In this document: one piece after another, positions 48,701 through 62,400 of the stretch
Numbering within the stretch: the first letter of the stretch is position 1
How the letters are laid out: the number at the start of each line of letters is the position of its first letter
Source of the DNA: Istiophorus platypterus
Taxonomy: Eukaryota; Chordata; Actinopteri; Istiophoriformes; Istiophoridae
Direction: 5' to 3'
Assembly: GCA_016859345.1 (NCBI GenBank)
Contig: CM029116.1
Span: 7,593,143-7,657,142 of the forward strand
Length of the DNA: 64,000 bases
Notes under the pieces: model-generated
Database searches by the model: none
Told to the model about the DNA's origin: nothing
Seen by the model: the letters and a program-made list of their open reading frames with translations, nothing else
Program-made: the position numbers and the translations under genes

Positions 48701-51386
48701 ATGATAATAAACAGTTCAACTTGACAGTACCTAAAGTCTTTAAAATGCTCCCGGTTTGAAGTAATTTGATCTGGTTTTTATGAGGAGATTCAATGGTTGG
48801 AAAATTAGTAAAAGTTTAATTTCAAAGCAAATGTTGAATTCTCAAGATTAATAGTTTCTTTTAAAGATATATACTTAGGAATAGTCAGTTACCGTATAAT
48901 GCACAGGCATAGGCATGAAAAATAAAATCAAGTAATGATTAACTAACTTAGTCATCCACCCACATCAAGGATGATATAAATCACCTAAAAACCTCAACTG
49001 TCGTAACAACTCAGTTCTTGTAAAGCCTCATATTCCAGTAAACACTATTGATATTTGTGGTAACCCATAGACCTTTCCACTACCTTCAAAGTCAGTCAAT
49101 TATTTAGCTACTTTCCTCTATTATTTATAAGCCCTGACAGTGAAGAGTGATTGCTCACTCACTTCAGGAATGTCTGGTGAGTTCTCAATGTCTCATTTAA
49201 GTCTAAGCAAATTGAGGGGTTTTGGGCTAAACATCGCTGCGCTCAGTGGCTAAGTCAAGTCCAAACAGCGGATTCTGACGCTTCAGACCAACTGTATAAT
49301 TTCTGACACCACAGGAATGGAGCCACAGCTCTAAACTGAGACAATTCTCGCTGGCTTTGAAAGAGGAGTCTGATTGCCAATCGACTATCATACACCGCGA
49401 TAACGGAAAATGGTCTTCGCTGCAATCACGAAAGTGGCATTCTCTCTTGAGGCACCTGCATTGCAGATTATCATCTGCTTTGAAGGCTGGAGGACATGCC
49501 CAATCATCATCAAAGCAGCAGTCTCCATTTCTGTCTTGCAGGAATGCTCCTCTCTGATACAGAGAAACATTTAGGGGCTGCAAACAGGATATTAAAGACC
49601 TTAGTCCTCTAGTCTTACAGCTGGCTCCCAGTACAAAGGCTCTCGCAAGCCAATAATTAGCCACAGGTCCACTTCACACGCTCGCCCTGACCCCTGACCT
49701 TTTTTACTCACCACTACTTCCTGTGTGCGTATTTAGGGTCCTGTTGTAAATGACCCTTTGATCAAGGAGCAGCACATATGTTTAATATGTGCAAAGCCAT
49801 TAGTAGTCCTTTGTGCTTTAATACATCATAATTTGGAGTTAAGCAGACAAAGGTCAAGAGAGCACTCTGGCCTGACCGAGGAAGGCCCCTGGCACTTGAT
49901 CAGTGGTCAGTCTTTAACACTCTCTTCACGGAGAGCTAGTATGCCGGCAGAGAGAGGGGTGGCACGGGGCTGCTTGGCAATGTGTGAAGCAATACAATTT
50001 ACTTCTCATCAGAACAGAGATTAGAAGTAAATGGGAAAAGGACAGGGTCATCAGTCTCTCAGCCCAAAGGCCACTCCTCCTTCTTGCAAAGCCACTTCCA
50101 CAACTATTCCTCTATAATTATGTAAATAAAAAAACATACAGTGAATGAGCAGAAATGAAGCATGATGTCAGTTTTTCTACATGATATATGAAAGAAAAAA
50201 AAGCTGAGGGTTAATGAGGAGTGAGTGTTGAGAAAATGTGCATTTGTTAAAGGCTTTGTGGGAGAATTACTGACATGTGCAGCTATTACAGTTGGATGTA
50301 CCTCAACACACAGACAAAGCAGCCTAACTGGTTAACTTTTGCTGGTCCATTGCGCATCAGCCATAACCAAAGCCAGTGTTTTATCTTCTCTTTAGTTTTG
50401 ATCTCAATTCTCTCTGCATTTCGTCAGTCCTCTTCCTCTGCTCTATTCCCTGGCCCTCTGCCTCACATTCCATCTATCTCTAATGTCTATGTTGCGACTC
50501 TCAAAACCACATAAATTATATTTTACTCACTAAATCCTATAGTACGGGAAAGATTTCCCTATAATATAGGGAATACTGTGGCAAAAAAGGGCACATAATG
50601 GGCCCTTTCCATTTTAAGGTCACCCAAATAAAGAGTTTAATTATTGCAGGCGCACAGATGGGTCCAATGTAAATCATGAGAGGAGCAGCAGCTTGTTCAA
50701 TGCACTTATGTGGATATCAATTGTAGACGTCAATAAAAATTAGTGCAAAGTCTTAAAGCACATTAAGAACAATGCTTTTTTACAAAGTTGTCTATTTTCG
50801 ATGTTGTTATCTAGCTATTTCTCTGTAAACAACAGTAAAGCTGCATGGAGCATTCACTCATAGTCATTCAGCACCAAATACTATGATTTATGCAGAACCA
50901 AATAGCCTTAATAATTTCAGTCCCTTCCTCTGCACTCAAAAGATACTATAAAAACTTGAGACAGATAAAACAAGATGTATTAGCAAATGACATTGAGTAG
51001 GAGAGTAAGATTGTAGGTTGGCATCTGGACAGATTGAGATGTAAAATTTTACAGCCCAGCATCTGTCTTTTTTGTCCCCAGGCTTAAGAAAGACCCCGGA
51101 CTGTGCATCTTTCTGATTGTAATCTGTGGGTGACCGCAATCAATGAAGGGCTCTGTTTGCCAGATCAATGGAGGACAGCAGTAGGTGATGAGAATTTATC
51201 ATGCTGGAGTGGTTTTGGGTGTGTGCGTGGGTACATAATCACAACGCATCCTTACACACAATATCACCAGAGGAGCCCCCCATTGCTAATCATTTGACTG
51301 ACTAGGAGAAATGAAGAAAGATTGGCGATTGTACTTCTCACTAATCACAACCCAGGAGCGGCAATCATAAGCAGAGAATATACACC

Positions 51387-51416
51387 ATATGTATACATAT
51401 GCATATGTATACATAT
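51387..51416. repeat. perfect 30-bp palindrome, AT-rich
   Basis: The sequence equals its own reverse complement over 30 bases. It is centred on the GC at 51401-51402 and built from ATATGTATAC arms. A further partial copy of the unit continues to about 51430. It could extrude a cruciform or mark an unstable AT-rich site. Confidence 0.93.
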
Positions 51417-54400
51417 GTATACATGTATACAAAGAAAAGTTGTTTTCGAAAAGAAAAATTTTATTACTTAATCTTATTTGATTATTAGAGAAAGCATTTT
51501 ATCATATGATATATGGACTAAATGTTTTTATCAATTATTTTTTATGAAATTTGTATTTTATGAGAATAGAATAACAGTATTCACCTTTAGATTTGCATTT
51601 TTTTAAATACGTGTGGGCATTTACCTATTCCAAAATCCGATCTAAGCCTCAAATACATAGCATTTTAAGCATTTTAACTCGTGCAGTGCGCAAGTGCGAA
51701 AGAAAAACCAGGGTGATTATTTGGAGTTGAATACAAAGGCAAGAAGTGATGAAGGAAGCAGTGTCCATCCATAAAAGGCTGGCCATGAAGAGATGAGAGG
51801 AGAGAATGTAGGTTACTAATCCTCCCCAAATTAAAGCCATAAAAGAGATTATGTCTACCAAAGCTCTCACTTCTAGGCCAGCACACTGTTAGCCCCTCTG
51901 CTCTCAGCTAGACTTACTTCGGTGTACTAATTTTTTCGTCTCCCACTTTAATTCGTGCAAGCGATGCAAAAAAAAGATAATGCAAATCAGATGTGTGTCA
52001 TGGAAACAAAGTAATGAAAAGACAAAAAGTAATGGAATTTATGTGAGCTAAGTCTTAAATCTTGTTCAAATTCTAAACTCACGACTGTATACAAACGCAC
52101 ATGCACACACTGACACATCCTGTGTGTGCCAACGTGTGGGCACACGCATTAAGTACACTCGCCTAACGCCACCACCAATGCACTGCAATTAGCATAATAA
52201 ACTGTGTGGAAAGCGCCATAGAAAAGACACGGGTGATGATTTACCAAGGGAATAAACCCCATGGAATATGCTGGGTTCGCTGGAATATGTGTGTAAACAC
52301 TGCTTAGATGCTCTTACCTCCCTTTTAACAGCTGTTTAAATACAGCACAACATTCAAATGGCTGTTTATGCTTGAGCGAAACGCCACTGACCTTGCTTTC
52401 ATCCTTGGGAGAATTTTAAAATAGAAAACCTCATCCAGATTGTGCATATGTTTAACACACATGCATAATGACCCATCTTCAAAGGCAAGAGGATTTCAGA
52501 ACCAGCTATTTAAGAGGAGCTTTAGTGTCAAAGCATAGAGAACACCCGCAGTGACCTGACTATTTTAAGTCATGAACTTTCCCCTTTAGACAAGGAAGTG
52601 TCAAACTTTAAACAAAACCAAACACACACTCCAAGTCTCTTTTAACAGCAAGCCTGAAATAGGAGAACACATGATCCAACTTGTAATTAATAAACCAATC
52701 GTGAAACACACAGAAATTCCATCGGACTGATCAGAATGTGGGCTAATCACGCCTGTATCATATGTTGACCACATTTAAGTGAGTGAGAGAATACTCTTCC
52801 AGTCTGCAGAGCATTGACTGCTTCTTTTCATGTAATGAGGCTGTTCCATGCAACTGCTCATGGTGAACAGCACACAGATGAGTGTAAATACCGCTCATTC
52901 CCAGCTGCATCTTCTCACCGCACTGAGGGAGCAGTTGAGAGAAAAGTGAATGCTAACACAAGACCGGGGAGCAGATAACCTGAAGCAGTGCTCCACCAGC
53001 ATGACGACTATTTGCATGTGGGCTAAACAGGAGAGGAAGGAAGGGAAACTACAGAATGCAAAATGCACCAGGAACCCACCTTTATCTCAGGTAATTACAG
53101 AGCCGAGCCATAAAATGAGTAGGTGCGAAGAAACATGTGGAGAGACAAGTGAGTTTAAATAGTGAGAGAGGAGGAAGGAAGAACTCACAGACAGATATGT
53201 TGTTGTCAGTTGCTTTTTTGACTTTTTATCTCATGAGGAAAAGTTACCCAAAGTTTCCCTTGAAAAGAAGTGTTCAAAAGAAGGAGGATATCCTCAAATG
53301 ACGGGTGCTCTTTTATTGTAAACCTAATTATCACTAACATATCTGCCAGAGAATAAGACCTCAAAGAAGAGTTTTGTCAGAGAAAATACATAAAAGATGA
53401 AAAGAGTGGGGAATAGAGGAAATATTCACTTTGATGAGAACACATTTATGCTGGTTATGGATGTCTCCCCTGTGTTGTATTTCCATTGCCCTCCCCTCAT
53501 GTTCAGTGAGAGTTTAAGGTCTTCTGGAATCTCCCAAATCTCTGTCGGCAGGAGGGCCACTTTGAGAGCAACCACATCCAAGGGGAAATGCCTGATGGGA
53601 ATGCTTTCATCCTTCAGAAAGCTGTCTCACTCTGTACGAAGTTTAACATAACAGCGCTGACACACTGAGATTCTGCCCCTGAAGAGACGGCAGAGTTCAG
53701 ACGGTTCAGAACAAACGGATCGTTGGTTTCCAAGAGGTAACTGTTTTCAGGTATAGTAGCTGTGCAGAAACACATAAATAAAAGCCCTTTTACTGTGAAA
53801 GTCATTACTTCTGACAAGAGCAGAGGGCTCATTAACAGCACTACTATCATCTTGTATGATAATCTATGCCCACCTCATCCCTCACTCTCTCCTCCCTGCT
53901 TTTCTGAAAGGTTAAGAGGGAGGTGATTTGTTATAAAGAGAGGATTAATCCAGCTGTCTGACTACCACTTGGCTGCAGGAGTGTGCTGATAATGGTTGCC
54001 TTTGTACACAAAGTTGACATAGATATATCAACAGTATCTATATCAATTTATCCAATAAAGAGGTAGATTCAAACTGGAGAAAAGCAATGCCACACAGATT
54101 CATCTTCAGTGAATCCACTTGTTCGATACAATCTGAAATGAAGAATCTTACGCAAAAGAAAATGGGCCCACGACATACCTGCGCAAACACGGTCCATCAC
54201 ATGTGAACACTAAACCACACAGATCAGCCATATTCATGCAGTATGCAGGAATGGGCAAATACAACACTGATACGCCTGCCTTGTCACATGGCTCCACTCT
54301 ACACAGTTCACAAACTATGACATGAAATGTGTTGCCTATCTCCCTTTATATGATAACTCACTGAGGTTGACGTGCTGGAACCTAGATAAGCCAAGTCAGG

Positions 54401-55788
54401 CTCAGAAGATAAATGGGACAGGGTTTGCAGGGCACCGCTGCTAACCTATACTCAGTTTATTTGGGGACAGTCTGGCGTGAAAGTGAGGATATGGCCCAGT
54501 GATCTTTCTTGTTCCAGGTGAGGGCTTTGGCTATTACATTTAGTTTCATTACAGCAGCAGCTGACATCCACATGCAGGGCAACCCAGCAACAATGAGAAG
54601 CACACTCACACAGGTGATGGGGAGGGAATAGCACTAGAGACTTTGATATAATGTTTGAGAATAATTGAACAAGCCAAGAACCTTTGTTTATGTGGTGAAC
54701 GTTGGACTGGGCACACATGCCCATGTTAGGCAATGGGGTGATTCATATTGAGCCAACAGTTTGTCACTACTGGCCACTGACCAGCGTCGCTGGTGTAGCT
54801 GGAATTTAAGCACACCTCAACAGCAGCTGTCAAGAGAGCACGGAGGTGGCGGTGTAGTGGAAACAAAATCAAAATTGGCAGGCCTACAGAGTCAAATAGA
54901 CCGTTTTCCGGTGGAGAAAAAAAAAAGGAAAATTGAAGAGATCCGCGTTGGGAGAAAGCAATTCCCCCTTACTTTCTGCTAGCAAATCCAGTCAATATAA
55001 CTTATGAGACTAAAATTGTACAGCAGGTCACCTACTGCAGCAACAATGAATTACAAGCCATTACGGATAACCGATTGTCACGTACTGCTCTAGTAAAGAT
55101 AGCTTTGGTCACAAGGCCAACCTTGGCTACCCATTTTTCACTGCTTTATATGTATATATGTATATAACACAGCTTACTGATGAAACAGATGATAGGCAGG
55201 GATAAATGGTTAGGCTATTCCTCTGAGTCCTCTATTTACTTCTATCAGTGGAATCCACCGTCAGTGTAGTTTTTTCTGTCCCGGAGAGACTCAGTGATTT
55301 CACTGAAGGTAAGACATTACAGTCAGGAATAATAGTGTACAGGCAGGGAGGGAAGCTCAAGGATTTTCTGCTGATAGATGAAGAGACTGACAAGTGCCGT
55401 GGAACACTGCTGATACGTGGCTAACTGCAACCGAGGGGGACCAATTAGTTATTAGGAAATACAATCATTCACACTTACCTGAAGATAGTGATTAAGTATC
55501 TTTCGACACTCGTTTTATCTGGGAGTGAGTGTGTATGCGTGTGCACATGAGGGAGGTGGCCGCATGAGAGATATAGGAGGAGGAGGAGAGGTTGCACACA
55601 CATCCCACCAGACTTTGAGGCACGGTGATGAAGTGTGGCAAACAGACCTTATTAACACAGTGTAAAGCTTCGAGGCCCTCCTGGCCCAATCTCCACCTAA
55701 ACACAGCAAAACAAACAGGGTGACCCCGCTTTAACCCTGACTCTGTCCATCCATCACCCAGTAGCGCGCTCACACGCACTCGCAAGCC

Positions 55789-55810
55789 CACACACACACA
55801 CACACTCGCA

Positions 55811-55848
<38 letters not shown>
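55789..55848. repeat. (CA)n microsatellite, interrupted
   Basis: Two CA arrays are separated by a CTCGCAAG interruption, inside a wider CA/CGCA-rich zone of about 55770-55870. Confidence 0.95.
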
Positions 55849-55849
<1 letters not shown>

Positions 55850-56031
55850 GCACGCACAAACAGGCACACACGCGACTGAAGCCCATATCTCTGCACTGAC
55901 GACTTCAGGCCTACCCTGTGGAGAGATTCATTCTGCCTCACCCCATTAACAGTTCCAGCTCACACACATAGTTCACACCACCATCAGTCTGACAGCGCTC
56001 CCATTTATGAACAGGTTCATATGATGTCTTC

Positions 56032-56051
56032 TTTTTTTTTTTTTTTTTTTT
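56032..56051. repeat. poly-T run (20 T)
   Basis: A homopolymer of T on the plus strand, so poly-A in the robo1 sense. No associated element was recognised. Confidence 0.9.
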
Positions 56052-56694
56052 AAGTAAAATATGCTTGTAAATTGGTAACAAACTCACAAAGAGCAGAGGT
56101 TTAAGGCTTACGGGTTTACATTCGATGGCTTTCCACCTGCTCAGTAACAGAGTTGGAATCGTAAATGTGCGCTAAGAAATAGCTCCACAAGAATTTTTCC
56201 TTCTTTCCTGGAAAAAAATTTTATTGTGAAAATGTACCTTCCAACATTTACCAGGAATTTCTCCTAACGAGGAGAAAAGGCTATAATAATATCTTTCTTT
56301 TGACAGCCAGCATTACTTCCAATGTTCTCCCTGATCTCTTTGACTCTTATTTCCCCATCTCTGTTTATTATATTTCTAAACTATGGGTACCAACCGGGGT
56401 AGTTAGATGGTACCTCCATGCCTCACAACACCAGACAGACAGATAAAAGATAAGGGCTTAGACAGTCAGACGTGGTCAGTAAGGCAGAGGAAATCCCTAT
56501 CATTTGTCTAAGGCCCTGCAGACGTATGTTCAAGCTCAAGTCTCAACCCCCCATCTCTACTCTTCGCTTCTCTCACTAGTTTAAGGTTCATGTGGAGGTG
56601 AGGGTTCCTACCTCCCCTCCCTCTCCAGTGACCCCTTGCTCTGTATGTGTCTCAGTGCAACAAACCCCCTCAGGGATCGACCTCTTTCTCCTAC

Positions 56695-56711
56695 AAAAAA
56701 AAAAAAAAAAA
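56695..56711. repeat. poly-A run (17 A)
   Basis: A homopolymer run followed by a short TACACACA stretch. Confidence 0.88.
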
Positions 56712-58503
56712 TACACACATACACACGTGTTGCTTTTACATGCTCTGCAGGTGTTACAACAAGCATACAAATTCCCAGCACATGCACACACACAAGAGGG
56801 AAATGGTACGGGCATTGTTCCTTTTCCAAGAACTAAAAGAGGTAGGCGCAGACATTACTCTTACTCTGATGCCTCTACCCCACTTGACAATACCTTTTCT
56901 AAGCCTGGGTGAAAAATAAAGCAAAAGACCAGGGCAGGTACGGTCTGTGCCCTATTGTTCATGAGTGGATTTAGAGGACTTAGACAGTGCTTAATTTGCC
57001 AGAAACTTTCAAAGGAGGTACTTATTGTAATGTGATCCTGGATGGCGCAACAGCAGAAGAAAAACTAGTATTACTGCTTGGTGGGAGGGCGTTTCAGGGC
57101 AAGGGGCCTGGGATGACCCTGTGATGCACAGAGAGAACTATCAGTCAAAATGCCAGAGTGACTTTAAATCACCAAACATCTCAGTACTCTGCCTGTCTCC
57201 AAACACATGTGAAGAAGGATATTTCACAGTGTGACATGCTGTCTAGGTCATGCGTGTATTCCCACTTACCGCTTACCCATAAACCCTGTAAATGTGTTTT
57301 TTTTTCTTTTTTCTGGACTTTCTGTGCTTTTTAACCAAATAGTTCCTGCGAATAAAAAGGCTCTAGAAGCCAACCTCAGCAACTATTTTTGTCTTCACTT
57401 GTCCCTCCAGAGGGAACAGATTGCCATGGCCACTGATGAACTGATAAAAGCTGATCATGACCATCCAGTCTTGAAATAGAACTACACTCTCTTCTGCCCC
57501 AGCCGCACATGAGTGCAGTTACCTTGTGCACGCACACAGATAATGCTATGCAGGCCAGAGAAGCCCAATCAATTTCCATCATCTATAATCAATGACAGAC
57601 AGTATTAAGTTTGCTCAGCCATGAAAATGTGATGTGTGATTTTTAACCGTGTTACTGGGTGTCATTGCAGGGAGAGACAGCAATGTGTCCTGACCCAGCT
57701 GCTTCACCTTTCAGTGCCCTGGCAGCAACCCTTGGTGTGCAGTGGTAATGAGAGGGCAAGGGGACAGGCAGCCTGGGTTCACCCATGGAGCAGGGGGCAA
57801 GGGGCAGGCAGAAGAGGGCAAATGATATGCAGGCCTGAGATGTATACTAAAAAGACATCAATTACATATTCCATTGCCAGCAATCTTTGTCAGTCCCATC
57901 ATAGCTAATAAAATTGCCCTGTGATCCAAAAACCCTGCTGAGCAGAGAAAATCTAGAGGGAGAGTCCTGCATATCTTAGTCCCTCTGTCAAAAGGCAGCA
58001 CATCTCGACATTAACTGCTCTTGTCACCTTTTGTGGGGGAGGCTGATACGAGGAGGGAATTTCTTTCCATCACAGCAGCAAAGAAGAGATGAGCAGAAAT
58101 AATTATTATACTCCTTGGAATATTATAACTTTACATAATGAATTTAAAACTAGATTGATATTTAACATTAACATACAGATGTTTTTAGATTAAGAGAAAG
58201 AGAAGGAGAGTGCACATTAAGTCCTTTACTCCTGCAACGGCAGCTCATTCCCCCACAGGACTGTGGGTTTAGTGACAGCTTGAGCCCTTCACTAAGATGA
58301 ATGGTTCTGTCCTACCCAAGGCCTTTTAATTAGCTCCACAAGCTGCCTTTTATAAAGAGCACACACAAAAATGCACCCGCACACATGTGGTGTTATGCAC
58401 ATGTGTTCGCAAACATGTGGCCACAAGCAAAAGCAAAAAAATCTATATTAAAATACAAATTTTAGGTTTTGGGGAAGTTTGAATGTATGAATACTTTAGT
58501 GAA

Positions 58504-58522
58504 TTTTTTTTTTTTTTTTTTT
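58504..58522. repeat. poly-T run (19 T)
   Basis: A homopolymer of T in the large intron. Confidence 0.88.
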
Positions 58523-59119
58523 GGTGACAGTAAACATATACACAGTAACAGACAACAAATACGTTTGATAAACCCCAGCCATCAATTATGTATAACCCAA
58601 AAATGTGGGTGTTAAAAAGTCATTTCCGTTGGGTGAGATCAATCCATCATCATGTTAACAGCAGAAAGGGGGGGGGGTAGCAGTAGTGAACTGGGGGAGG
58701 CATTGGAGGGGTAAGCAGCCTGGTAACCAGACGGGTGCCATCAAGACCAAGACAGGAAGCAAGAGATCACACTCCTCCTCCTCTGGCTCCCTTCCATTCC
58801 CTTCCTTTTTTCCCTTCTTCTCCTCCTCCTCCAAGGATCCTCCTCTACACATGGAAGGGAACGAAGCGCTCCATCCACCATTAGAGCGTGGGTGGGGTTA
58901 TAGCACAGCCTGGGAAGGCTACAACGCACCACCAGGGCCATTCCAATTACAGAGTGACTGATACCAGATGATGAAGCTTGCGGCATCTCACATTAACATC
59001 CACCATATCCGCAGCATCTGCCCAGATGAAGGGGTACGGAGGGACACCGAGCTCCACGCACATGCAGTACCATCCAATTAGTAAGGCTGCCAGCTATCCA
59101 GCCTTGTGTATGTGGGTGG

Positions 59120-59139
59120 AAAAAAAAAAAAAAAAAAAA
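59120..59139. repeat. poly-A run (20 A)
   Basis: A homopolymer run with G-rich flanks. No retroposon body was recognised. Confidence 0.88.
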
Positions 59140-59442
59140 GGAGACTGCCTGAGTATGAGTCTGTCAAACTTGAGCCACCGGGGGAAAGAAGCTGTTATTG
59201 TGCTACATGCTTTCATTAGCAAAAGGTCCTCTGCTTGGATGCAGCATACTGGCTATGCTTTGTGTGTGCAAATGTGCGAGAAAGAGCAAGTCATAGAGAA
59301 AGAAAAAGAGAGAATGTTTCTCTTTTTTTTTTGGTGCAGCCAGAGACGGTCAATGAAGTGCACATAATGGCTTGATCTGCCAAGCTCTTCCTCTGGAATG
59401 TTCACCTTTTCATCCTCCTTACCCTACTCGTTCAGCCACTCA

Positions 59443-59490
59443 GACACACACACACACTCAAACACACACACACACACTAACACACACACA
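59443..59490. repeat. (CA)n microsatellite, interrupted
   Basis: Three CA blocks are separated by single TCAAA-like and TAA interruptions. The region stays CA-rich to about 59550. Confidence 0.92.
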
Positions 59491-62400
59491 TACGCACTCA
59501 CTCACGCACTCATATGTGCATATGCACGCATATACACACATGCACACACAACATATAGACAATATGAGCAGCAAAGGGGCTTACAGTACGTCTGTCCCAC
59601 TGCTCGAGCAAACACAATAGCCTCACACAAGAAATCAACATCCATTCTTGAGTCCTGTCTCGAGGTTTGTTTATGGCCCTGTTGTTTTCCTCTGGCTCGT
59701 CTTTCGCTCTCCAATTTCAATTTACTCAGATAATCACTAACACAAAGGAGGGCAGTGTGTCAACACCCACCGGCCTTTGAATCGCAAACTGAATGTTAGT
59801 TTAGACATCTGAGAACAGCTTTAGAGTCAGCGCGCTCTGCACCCGTTCGTTGCAAGCGTTTGGCAAGATGTAGGACACTCAGATGTATGAGGAAGGGATG
59901 GAAAAAACACGCAGCCCAATTTGACCGTGGGATGACCCAGGCTGCATCACTCCTGAAGATATGGAGGTGCTACAAGAGCAACTTGATGATGACAAAAAAG
60001 TGAGCACACTTTAAAAAAATAAAGCACTTAAATGTAATCTGTACTGAACACCTTTGGAAGGTATGTGTTTCTATCACACGTTTCCTAACCCAATGGAAAT
60101 AAAATAACCTTTTATCAGATCTAGTTTAAATACTGACAGTCCTATAAATCTGTCATGTGCACTGTGAGTAACTGCATTCCATTACCTCAATCCTGACATT
60201 TTCTGTCTGTGTAGAAAATGGTCATAGCTGCCGGGCAAGTCAAACAGATTTGATTTCACTTATATCTAGTAACAGTACGTTTTTCTTTCTCCTTTGCTGG
60301 CTGTAACAGAATATGCCTTGTTCCCCTTGGCCTCAGGAGAAATCTTCTGCCTGGCAGGTCTAGAGATGGACAGAGAGAGACCCGACTGACTGCGGCTGGC
60401 GGCGGGTCTGTGGGGAGCGGGTTCATCAGCTCTCTGTTGGAGGGGGAAAGGGGGATGGATGGATAGAGGGGAGGGGCGATGTGGGTAGGGCAGGGAAGGG
60501 GGAAATCAATAAACCAGCCAAGTGTATCCTTTCTCTGCTGCGAGCTGGTCCAAATTTCCGTTTTCTCCCTTGCGCAAAAAGGGGACGGTCCATAGCATCC
60601 AAATTACAGAACCACACAGAAAGAGATATCTAGGGACAGATATTACAGACCAACTTGGGAGGACAAAGAATCCAATCATATGCCACAGACAACTTTTTTT
60701 AGTTTTGCAGCAAACATCTAGCCCTAACTTATTATCGTGTGAGGGTTATATTGCTAGATATATCTACAGGCACAAACACACACCAAAACCAATATTACTG
60801 AACGAGCCACAGGGTGCTTGTTCGAACACATCCATGTACAGTATTCTCCTAAGGGGATTTCATTCATTCCATTAAAAGCACAGACTTCCTTTATTTTCTT
60901 TGGTTTCCTCACATTGGCATTTCTTGCCAGAATGTCTCAGTGTGCGTCTAATCCTTCTGTCTCTGAACTGTCAGTACGTGGAGTATAAAAAGTCCTGATT
61001 ATGACGAAACATAAAGAAAGCTGGACTCCTGGGGGATGACAGTAAAAGACAGCATCCCCTGACAAGTGCCCTGACACCTCTTAGGGGACAACTCAGGAAA
61101 ACACACACAGCGAAGAAGAGCTCTTCCTCCAACTGAAGAAGTTATTCTGCATTTAAAGCTGGAGGCAAAACATATCATGTCTGACGAATTCTAAACTGTA
61201 CAACCACTAGATGGTCAATGTGTTCAAAGGGCATATCTGTTAGCAGCGTCATTAAGAGAGAATCCATTAGTCAAGCTGGAATTGGGACACTTAACCCCTG
61301 TCCAAGAAGTCAGCAAATGACCTAATCGATTCCTTCGGATCCGTAAAGAACAGCAAACAATGGCCCACAATCACTGTGAACCCAGTGCTGAGGGCACGGC
61401 CGAAAGCCTCTCCCACAATGTCAATATTGGAGCCACTCGGCCCTGATAAGAGACCAATGGGTAATAGCGTTGACACTGTTGTACTTTCCACATAGCCTGA
61501 TTCATAAAGATGACTTCATATCCTGTTTATGATTGTTCATCTAGCCGGGTCAAGAATCCTTAATCAGAGCAGATGAAAAGATGGCTCTACTTAGGCTTTG
61601 ACTTCCATTTAATAAAACACAGAGGGGACCACAAAAAAGGGCCCTCAATTTTCCTCATAAAACCTAAAGCTCTAAGGTGGCAGCTAAAATCATTGATGCT
61701 GACTCTTTTCAACAAAGCCATGCCACTGTTATTCAGACTTCATCTATCTGAAAGGGCCATGTTTGATGAAAGGACAGCTGTCATAGTGGGGGACCGGCAT
61801 AAGTAGTGTGCTGACGGAGTGATGCTGAGAGAAAAGGAGGTCATGTAGCTGAGAGGCACTTAGGAGCCATGGACCAAGGGGGCCAGGATATTGTTCGTCA
61901 ACAGGACTAACCCCATGGGGCTCACAGAAAACAGTCTGGCTCTCATTTAGCCTGTCCCTGTCTCTCCAAGTGGAGCCACAGTACAACAAACATACCAGCA
62001 CTTAAAAATGGATATTCAAAATAGAGATTCACTGATATGCTGCATGTTTTTCCGTTCCACGTATTATAGGTCATTAGGTCAAGAACATGTGGATTTTGAG
62101 TGGATGATTCAAGCACTGAACCAATGTTAAGATTACATATGCATGATAAACTGAAATGGTCTCTGTGGAGAAAAAGGGTAATATATGCATGTTTATACTA
62201 TACACATAGACCAAAAAAATCATATAAATTAGATTTGTATTGGAGTATGAATCGGTTAAAATGTAACATCTGCTTAAAGCTGTGCCGGAGAACCTATTTT
62301 GGGAATCTAACTAACATAATTATACTGTAATAAGGGAGGTGTCCCCATTTTGACCAATTAAGACTAATTAAATATTAAGTAAAATTCATGTGTCAACACT

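Noticed and set aside
55479..55518. Possible 40-nt cassette exon on the minus strand with CCCAG acceptor and strong CAG|GTAAGTG donor
   Set aside because: Its length is not a multiple of three, so it would break the frame between Ig1 and Ig2. No Robo family residues are encoded. It is more likely an isolated good donor match.
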